In this document: in pieces, positions 56,561 through 64,000 of the stretch
Position numbering within the stretch: position 1 is the stretch's first letter
Layout of the letters: every line of letters begins with the position of its first letter
Assembly: GCA_963681505.1 (NCBI GenBank)
Contig: OY811976.1
Location: 1,650,416 to 1,714,415, forward strand
Length of the DNA: 64,000 nucleotides
Reading direction: 5' to 3'
From: Eunapius fragilis
Taxonomy: Eukaryota; Porifera; Demospongiae; Spongillida; Spongillidae
Program-made: the position numbers and the translations under genes
The notes under the pieces: model-generated
The model's database searches: none
Told to the model about the DNA's origin: nothing
Seen by the model: only the letters and a program-made list of their open reading frames with translations

Positions 56561-58039
56561 CATCCCTTCCTGGTGGGGAGGAAAGAGAAGCCAGCACTGC
56601 TGAAGAGGGCCCCTGAGCAAGACATAATACAACTGCCTACAGGAGGAACAGTTAAGTGCCACATGTCATACTAACGGAGCGTGAGAACATAAACAGGATT
56701 GGGGGAACCCAGAGGATGTGTCCAATATAAATTCACTGTACCTATATATAAATATAAATATAACGCCCAAGGCCCCCCCCCCCCCCCCCCCCCCGGTCCT
56801 ACACCGAACTACATACCTTGTAGCCAATGACATTCATGCATGTAACAAAAACCCAGCATCTGACTTCAGCTGCTTTTTATAGGACAGTGAAGACAAGGTG
56901 TTCAGAGATTCAGACAGCAAGGAACATTGTCAGTGGAGGGGAACCATCTGCCCTGATGGAGAAGGAGGTGCTCACTCTGAGTGATGAAGTCTCTATTGCA
57001 AAGGCAGCTAGGTATCACAAACATTGCAATTGACTCAGCTCAAGTATTGGCTATAAAAGCCGACCTGGCTATTCTCTGGAACAGAATAAGATAAAGCATT
57101 ACACAAAACTAATGTTACTTGTCCAGGTGGCAGGAGTTTCTCTAGCTGGGGAAGAGAGGATGTGCCACATCTGCAGACTGTGTGAGCAACAACCTGAAAG
57201 GAGAGATAGCTCTGTTTTCATTTCCTCACACTTCTGGTGAAGAGCTTAGGGGAGCTCCCACAGGTTTTTGCTGCCTGATCTGGCTCAAAGGTTGTTGACC
57301 TCTTGGAAGAGAATGATTGGTTACGAGGTCAAGGCATGAACCTTATACAATAATTTTAACCCATTGCAGGACAGGACGGTGTATCTGGCATTAATAATGC
57401 GGTCTTTCCTGCTAGTGAGATATAGTTAAAAACTGGAGGGGACAAAGGAGGCGGCTCATTCAAGATGACAGCACCTAACTCTGTCCACAGCACATGCGTT
57501 GGTTTTGGTGTGTGGGGGGGGGGGGGGGGGGGGGGGCCATTCATGCCAGGTTTACGCGACTTGGCTTGGGATACACAGAAGTAACCGACAAAGTACAGCA
57601 TCTGCTGTGTATTTTTAAGGAATTAACACTTCATCACTATAGCCCCACAAGCTGTCGCTGCCATTTCCCCCCACCACATAAGAGGAAATGATTATTTCGT
57701 CCTCACTCATATACGTCTTCAAACCCTTGTGCCCTGTGCACATAATTTGTAGAAGTGCCTTCATGCCATGCAGGCAGTCGACATGCAGCTTAACTGCAGC
57801 TCTAAACCCTTCATAGAAAAGAAAACCTGATACATGATATATAACCATAACGTTTTTCCCTTTCCATATGACCCTTTTGTCCCGGCGAATAAAAAGAGCC
57901 AACAAAAATGGCGATTTTCAAAGCGATTGATCACTGCTTCAGAAAAATCGGCGACACACGCCGTTAGTAGAAACAAGTACAACCATCAAGGTACCGTACT
58001 GATGTGGTTGTTTTGTAGCCCATCGATGTGCACGAGAGC
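56561..58039. other. No confirmed gene; coding-like pieces
   Basis: Includes plus-strand pieces VVDLLEENDWL near 57290 and TARNIVSGGEPSALMEKEVL near 56920, possibly the same relic as the RING-like region. A minus-strand open frame 57615-57905 (FRAAVKLHVDCLHGMKALLQ) is unmatched. Poly-C at 56773-56794 and poly-G at 57514-57536. Confidence 0.35.
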
Positions 58040-58223
58040 CACTATACACAGGAAAAAAATCGTGTTCCGGACCTTGGGTGGTACCCTATCGACCTTGGAA
58101 TCTGTTCCATCAAACGTATTCAAAGTGCCTAAGACAACAGTGAATACATTTGATGGAACAGATCCCAAGGTCGATAGGATATAACCTAATGTCCGGAACA
58201 CGATTCTTTTTCTTGTGATAGTG
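58040..58223. mobile_element. 184 bp fold-back element
   Basis: Arms CACTAT...AATCGTGTTCCGGACC and its complement, sharing ACCTTGG and TCTGTTCCATCAAA(C/T)GTATTC, around a short loop near 58125. No clear target duplication. Confidence 0.8.
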
Positions 58224-58735
58224 TTCATCACTTAATTCAAGCCATAAAACCGACACCTTTATTGGTAAGGCCACGTGATTTCATACGCCTTATGAAGATC
58301 AGATGTTTTCTTAACCATGGTATGGCTTATAGGTGTTTATTGTACTCAATGTATATTGCATTCCAACGGACATCGGTTGTCCAGTTCGTTAGTATGGGAC
58401 AGCATATCCATTCCAAAATTTTTGGGCGGAGGGCCTAACTTCCACGCGCTCAATGAGAGCAGACAGCCGTGTCCCAGGTAAAGTAATTAAAGGTAAGCAG
58501 GATGACTTCCATTAGTGGGTGAAGAGGGCTTAGGACTAAGAACACTGACAGTTTTCCTAATCCCCCAAGGAATGTGCAGCCTTATATCTGCGGGAGGATA
58601 CTTTTCCGTACATTGCATTAGCGGTCGTCCTCTGTAGTGGCTGGAGTGAATCTTATTAGGGTAGGAGGCAATGAACGATCGATAGGGCAAGGCTAAGGAC
58701 ACTGACAGGTTGGGTAGATCGGGCATACTTTCTTG
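58224..58735. other. No gene recognised
   Basis: Contains two direct copies of a short motif (GGCT[T]AGGACTAAGAACACTGACAG near 58528 and GGCTAAGGACACTGACAG near 58690). Confidence 0.45.
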
Positions 58736-58925
58736 ATGTGCGAAGTGTTATAATTCTTGACGTGCGAGGTGTTATAATTCTTGATGTGTGAGGTGATATA
58801 ATTCTTGATGTGCGAGGTGTTATAATTCTTTATGTGTGAGGTGTTATAATTCTTGATGTGAGAGGTGTTATAATTCTTTATGTGCGAGGTGTTATTATTC
58901 ATGATGTGCGAGCCGGCACTATAAG
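58732..58925. repeat. 27-28 bp tandem repeat related to the TA-flanked fold-back element
   Basis: Seven diverged copies of TTCTTGATGTGCGAGGTGTT plus ATAA. The last copy ends GATGTGCGAGCCGGCACT, like the arm end GATATGCGAGCCGCTACT of the element at 7974-8181. Confidence 0.85.
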
Positions 58926-59255
58926 GCTTCATCGGAGTCGTAGTTTGAAGTGTTAATTGGTACGTTCAGTAGCACAACATATTTGGAATCCATACATGAT
59001 GATGCCAGCTGCACGCAAAACCACAACTGCTCCAGCACTTAAAAGAGAACTAAGCAGCTGCAGAAAATGTGATTAGAATTTTAGTAACACTTCAAAGCAT
59101 CCTCTGAGCGTACTTGGTGTCACGCTAAAATAGATTTGCCCTCAAGTGCACATATATAGACAAACCTGTACGGTTGCGATAACCAAAAGTTGGTAATTTA
59201 ATTGACCGCAATTTAGTGGGTGTTCATCTTTGCCTTTTGAAATATGACAGGGAGA

Positions 59256-61422
59256 ATGAAAATGCTTCTCGAACTGCCAGTCATCTTATTTCTGATGACG
59301 CAGGTTGCCGTCGGCTGCGATATAGAATATGACCTGGATCCACGTACGTTATGTGGTTATTATTTTTAAAAAGGTTATTTTGTGAGTGTGAATGACAATT
59401 CGGTGTGTAGGGGCATGTGTGGTCCGTGCAGTGATGTGTGATTTGCGCGCGATTATAAAAGACGGAGAAGCGCCACAAGGACTCCAAAGCGCATATAGTA
59501 ACTTACGCTTCCAATGTAGCACCAGCTGTCTGTCGCCATAAAATTAGTATCGGAATGCTTAGAACGATATATATTTTGTACGGAAGGAGTACAGAAAGGC
59601 AAAAAAAAAACAGTAATGAATGGACAAAACGTTACGGCGCACGTACCTGGATGAATCCCAGAAACTTGATGCCACTCCAACACACCTTCAAACGAATAGA
59701 TAACGCGCTTCTGTGCAGAGGAACGCATGTAGCTTTAGCTCCAATAACCGGAAGAACACCTGTTTTTAGCGATGTAATAAATTAGATATTACTGTGTGCT
59801 AGCAACGGAACGATGATGCTACCAATCAGATTTCTGTTTTCATGTGACCGTAGTTTATGACGCTTTCCGGGCAAACTATCAATTTGATGTAGATCACTTT
59901 TTGACACTTGTGTGTCATTTTAAGCTTATGCTTACAAGTTTCTGTAATATCACGCGTTTGAGTCATGTGGTTTGCGTAATACAAGATGATAAACTTTTAA
60001 CCACAAAAGCAAACAGACAACCTTTGAGAATATACAACTTGCCTTGTATGCATCCATTTCATATGAATAAGTGTTAATAAGTGTCATCTTTTATCTGCAT
60101 AGTATCTTCTTTACTAATGATTGCATGTGGAGAAATACGAATTCCCTCCCCCCCCTCCCAACCACCATGAGAGATAGTAACTAGACAATTTTGAAATAGA
60201 CCTTGTTATTCATCATTTTCACACCTCCTCACTCCTGCAATATCACTAGCACACAGTTGACAAATTTAAAACTATAAGCAATTTTTACTAAATACTAGCC
60301 TACATGAACGCCTGAATTCATAGTCTGTGGGTGATGATCACATTTTGTCGAATTGGACTGCATCAGACCCCTCTTCCAATGGGTTTCGTTGGGACTGGAT
60401 GACATTAAAGGTTGTTGTTTCTGCTGAGTATGTTAATCTAATACAAAATTGATGAGGTTTCAAGTCAGTATTATAGCATACCACATGGGATAATAATAAA
60501 ATTCGTAGCAAAACAACCTTTAAGATGGTTCAGTTCAATGTACAATTCCAGCGTTTAACCCATTCATATCCTGACTTGTAAATGTCATAATTTAAATGTC
60601 ACAATTACATTACGATTTCTTAATTGTGATGTCGGAATATATTTTGAAGCGGGTAAAATGTGTGCGCCATTAGAAGAATTTTTTTATTCGCACACACTGT
60701 GGTCCTATGGAAAGAAATAATAGTATTGTCTGCTAAGGTTATGAAACTAGCACTTATACCTCTATTGCCTTCCAATCCTATATGCCACAGACTTTCTCAT
60801 AGATAATGTTTTTTATTACTTGTGATACACATTGTGAAGATGTAAGCAGATAATAAAAATAAACTCAAAATGACACACAAATGTTAAAAAGTGATTGATA
60901 AATATATTGGAATGACCCATCTTTGTTTATCTTCCCGCTGGAAGTGGAAAGTATTATCTGCTTCCTATGCTCTTAGACGCAGAGAACTAAGTGCGCACTC
61001 ACGAGTTTAAGAGACTTTTGCCATGGGGTGGTTGTGCACGTAGTTCCTGTGGTCAATAAATACATTCCTGTTGCAAACGAAATATTGCTGGTGTCATAGG
61101 GAATAGGGTCTGGGGCAATTCTCGGCCAGGAGGGACGAATCTCCTAGTTCTTCCCCCCGACTGAGTTCCCTAGAGAATACGGTTTGTCTAAAAATGTGTA
61201 CTTCTAAGGGACTGTGTGTCCAGGGCAGGCAGACCCAATTCCCTGAATAGTTTTTATTTTATTTTTTTAATCGCAGTTGAATTCGTAATTGGCATGGAAC
61301 TCTATTTTGCTGGTGCTTATAAAAATAAAATGAACTCGTCAAAATATGCATCTATTCCTCAATTCCCCCCCGCAAAGCGCCTAACTCCTGATCGGGTCGT
61401 TCATGCATCAAATTATTCTTAA
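59256..61422 (+). CDS. Possible two-exon secreted peptide gene
   Basis: Exon 1 59256-59343 encodes MKMLLELPVILFLMTQVAVG then CDIEYDLDP, a clear signal-peptide pattern, and ends at a good donor CCAC|GTACGT. The only phase-compatible coding exon found downstream is 61277-61422. It follows a strong acceptor (TTTTTTTAATCGCAG) and encodes EFVIGMELYFAGAYKNKMNS, SKYASIPQFPPAKRLTPDRV and VHASNYS before TAA. Joined, the product is 77 residues with a Lys-Arg pair, so a small secreted or processed peptide is possible. The 1.9 kb intron contains a relic of the fold-back family (60700-60832). The pairing of the two exons is an inference; either could belong to another transcript. Confidence 0.4.
60700..60832. 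mobile_element. Fold-back miniature element, copy 4 (right half)
   Basis: CCAATCCTATATGCCACAGA, then CTTTCTCATAGATAATG and TTTTTTATTACTTGT match the right arm of 11125-11402. Confidence 0.6.
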
Positions 61423-61575
61423 TCTACCTCAACATAATAAAACTATTGTTCAGTTTATCCACAAAAAATGAGCATTGCATGTATATCTTATATAATTACA
61501 TATGATTAAATAATAAACAATAAAATAAATGCACATATATACACGTTACTACACACGAACTTGCACAAAACTACC

Positions 61576-64000
61576 CTAGCCTTCAAGCAAGTCCATTGTT
61601 GTAGCCAACCTAGCATTGAAAGCAAGGGCATTGGCTCGAACTAGTGTGAGGCTTAGTCTCCCATAGATGTTATTCAACATTATAGTCTTTGAGGAATGGC
61701 TTTGAGCCGCAAGTCGTGATGCGAGTTCTCCAAAAAACTGGCCTGCAGTTCTTCCCCAAGCACCAAACGTCTCCACCACTAATGGTACACACTTCCATCC
61801 CAATTCGGAGCAGATTGTATCATTGGATATATGCTTTCTCTCTTCTGTTTGCCTTGCTGCTGCACCTGCCACCACACCCGCTTCAGACAAAATGTTTGAT
61901 TTAAGCGGAGAGGTGATGGACACATCAATGGCTGCAGGCTTATCGCTATTGGACCAGCTTGGGATGAGTATGTCTGCAGGTCTAGTTAGTCTCCTTTCAT
62001 GACCCAAACCTGCACCTGCTTCCAATTTTTGGTTCAGAAGGGCTCGCTTGCAAAAATCAAAAATAGCATTGCGCAGAGCATTGTGGCGCGCCACTACATC
62101 TCCCCCAAACTTGCAAGTAACAGCATGGTGTGCGTCCAGAGCTTTGTCTGGACAATAAGCACATACCCCTAATTCAGGTGTTAGAGGAAGACCAAGCCAC
62201 CATTTGATGCCCCACTGCATTTCGCTTGTAGTCAAGTCGCAGCCCTGCCTAGGGGAGGGAACCACCTGAAGCCATGAGGAGGCATGCACTGATGAAATTG
62301 AGAGTAAGCGGGCCCGATCGGCCAGACTGCCAGAGTTATACAGTGCATGGAATTGGCAATTCTCAATTTGTTGTGACAAATCATGCTGAAAATGAGACTT
62401 CGTTGGCAACGGAATAGATACAGTATCCTCAGCAGAAACTTGGAGATTGAACAGGTTAAGTGCATCTATAACATACTGGCTAGATGCCAAGTCTGGGGAA
62501 GAGGAACTAACTGAGCCTAGGTATGCTGCTGTGGAGTGAACAGCTACTGATCTTAAACCAAGCCCTCGTCTGCTAAGGCTTAAGCAGGCTTGCTTCCAAC
62601 CCGAACTTTGTGGTGACAGATTGAGGGCCAAGCACTCTGTGAAACAGTGGTGAATGCTATCATCAAATTCAGATAATGGTGACTTTATTAAGGTTGGAGG
62701 TGTAACGTGAGATGTGTGTCATTTTGCAAAATGCTGCACACTTTCGTAAAAATGCAAGTGCTAGCTGGGGGTTTTCCAACGCTTGTAGCTGCTGGAGAAG
62801 GAAAGAAACACTTGACTGTTTGTTGATCACAAAGTTATTACAAAATTCCTCATTGCCTATTGGTGCACCCAAAATTTCAAGTTGAGGAGTGTGATATCGT
62901 TTAGTGATCTCAGATGGGAATGCAGATAGCTCTGCCTAGCCAATCACCTCACATTTTGCAAAGTTGATGTATAGCCCAAGAGAAGGACCCAATGATGAAA
63001 TGACATCCAGGGCAGCTCTGACAGAAAAACTGGTTCCAGCAAGGACTCCATCATCAAGGTACCACTTATTGAATAGCAAATCTCTACACATGTCAACCTC
63101 AGCAATCTTCAATATCAGTCGATGCAACGCAAGTGAAAATAGGAGCGGTCCAAGTGGATCACCCTGCTGAACACCAGTAGCTGAGCGAAGCATGCCCATC
63201 GGATGCCACAGTTTTGGATGTACTCCATAACACCAGAGTGTCCATGGGAAAATTTCTGGGAAGAACTCAGCACAGTTTTCTAGCACAGCATTTCTAGACA
63301 CCAAGTTAAATGCATTTCATAGGTCAACTTTGGCAACATTAAAATCTTCATCAAACCAATGATCATCAATACTTGAACGCAGTGAATGGGTGATTTTTTC
63401 TACTCCACTTGGGCAAACAACCCCATATTGGTAAGGGTTGAAAAATTCACTGGCTTTATATTTCACAATTGCACAGAGGCACTTGCTTGTTAATCTACGC
63501 AATACTTCCCCGACAGCAATAGGACGAATATCATTTCCCCAGGGTTTCTTCAAAGCAATCACAGTTGCGCCTGCTAGATACTCAGCTATTTCCGGAAGAG
63601 CTCTCCCAGAAGCCAATTTGTTTATTACCGCCTTAAATGCAGACAGCAATGAGGATGGTAAAGAAGCTTCGGAGGCATCTAATAAATGCTGCACTCGTAA
63701 ACCAGAAGGTCCACAAGAGGTATCTTTAGGAAATGAAACTAGAACAGCACGAATGTTAAAATCAGATGGCAACAAATCAACAGAAGAATGAGGTGGTATG
63801 TTTGTAGGGTGTGACGGGATGGGAACATAAGGATGCTTTGCTTTCAAAAGTTCCCAAGTTTCTTCATTGTTAGCTGCAATGCCAGATGATGTAAGCATAC
63901 GACATGCTTTGCCAAATAACCCTTCTTCCACAAGTGCCGTAGCAATGCTAACACGTCTCCTATCTAAAAGTTGCTGACAACTGCTCGTTTTGGATACTTT
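61576..64000 (-). pseudogene. LINE ORF2-like protein: reverse transcriptase plus restriction-like endonuclease (5' part beyond window)
   Basis: Reads from the window end: SFPKDTSCGPSGLRVQHLLD, AGATVIALKKPWGNDIRPIA, ATGVQQGDPLGPLLFSLALH, the catalytic motif WYLDDG (near 63060), then thumb sequence (LGAPIGNEEF). Next comes a knuckle CAYC...HHAVTC (near 62150), then a PD-(D/E)xK-like nuclease (RPADILIP, PAAIDVSITSPL) and the tail LTLVRANALAFNARL. The stop is at about 61576. RT followed by a zinc knuckle and restriction-like endonuclease is the layout of R2/NeSL/CRE-type LINEs. Broken by a stop in KVDL*NAF (near 63315), a stop before AELSAF (near 62935) and a frameshift near 62720. AT-rich 3' flank with AATAAA-like runs (61508-61535). 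Confidence 0.87.

Noticed and set aside
58732-58925. Regularly repeated 27-28 bp units, CRISPR-like at first sight
   Set aside because: Direct tandem copies without unique spacers, in a eukaryotic context; derived from a fold-back element.

Overview
The window looks like nuclear DNA of an early-branching marine invertebrate, most likely a sponge. This is an inference from spliceosomal introns, an animal-type GMPPA gene, ankyrin-repeat genes, and many transposon remnants (DIRS, hAT, Ty3/gypsy, a LINE with a restriction-like endonuclease, several miniature elements), plus very heavy micro- and minisatellite content and long poly-G:C runs. The species cannot be named from sequence alone.

Layout. 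(1) 1-6740: a decayed DIRS-type retroelement (gag plus the start of reverse transcriptase) broken by at least four insertions: an hAT transposon, a 339 bp miniature element, a long-TIR element carrying a LINE endonuclease fragment, and a 114 bp fold-back element. (2) 8377-16803, minus: a complete 11-exon GMPPA gene (417 codons). (3) 17242-21300, minus: a complete 5-exon ankyrin plus coiled-coil gene (467 residues), ending only about 150 bp before the GMPPA start. (4) 21958-29811, plus: a divergent ankyrin gene with a ZU5/UPA-like C-terminal half; its first coding exon is unresolved, and it probably shares a promoter region with gene 3. (5) 30.4-35.7 kb: two large satellites (21 bp and 22 bp units) that are open in several frames but are not genes. 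(6) 36.6-50.5 kb: two small paralogous genes for secreted cysteine-containing proteins (36616-37195 minus, 49711-50346 plus), each three phase-0 exons with a TATA box. Between them lie duplicated blocks, a Ty3/gypsy integrase relic and repeats. (7) 51.4-52.3 kb: a small four-exon BEN-like gene with one frameshift. (8) 53.2-55.4 kb: a short Ty3/gypsy element with both LTRs. (9) 56-61.4 kb: a RING-like relic, fold-back elements, a tandem repeat and a possible two-exon secreted peptide gene. (10) 61576-64000, minus: the 3' half of a LINE with reverse transcriptase and restriction-like endonuclease, running off the window.

The most unusual signal is that several minisatellites in the GMPPA introns, and one in the plus-strand ankyrin gene, start exactly at a splice junction and are built from copies of that junction. 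The two-gene secreted family is the best candidate for an undescribed protein family. I saw no operon, CRISPR array, rRNA or convincing tRNA gene.
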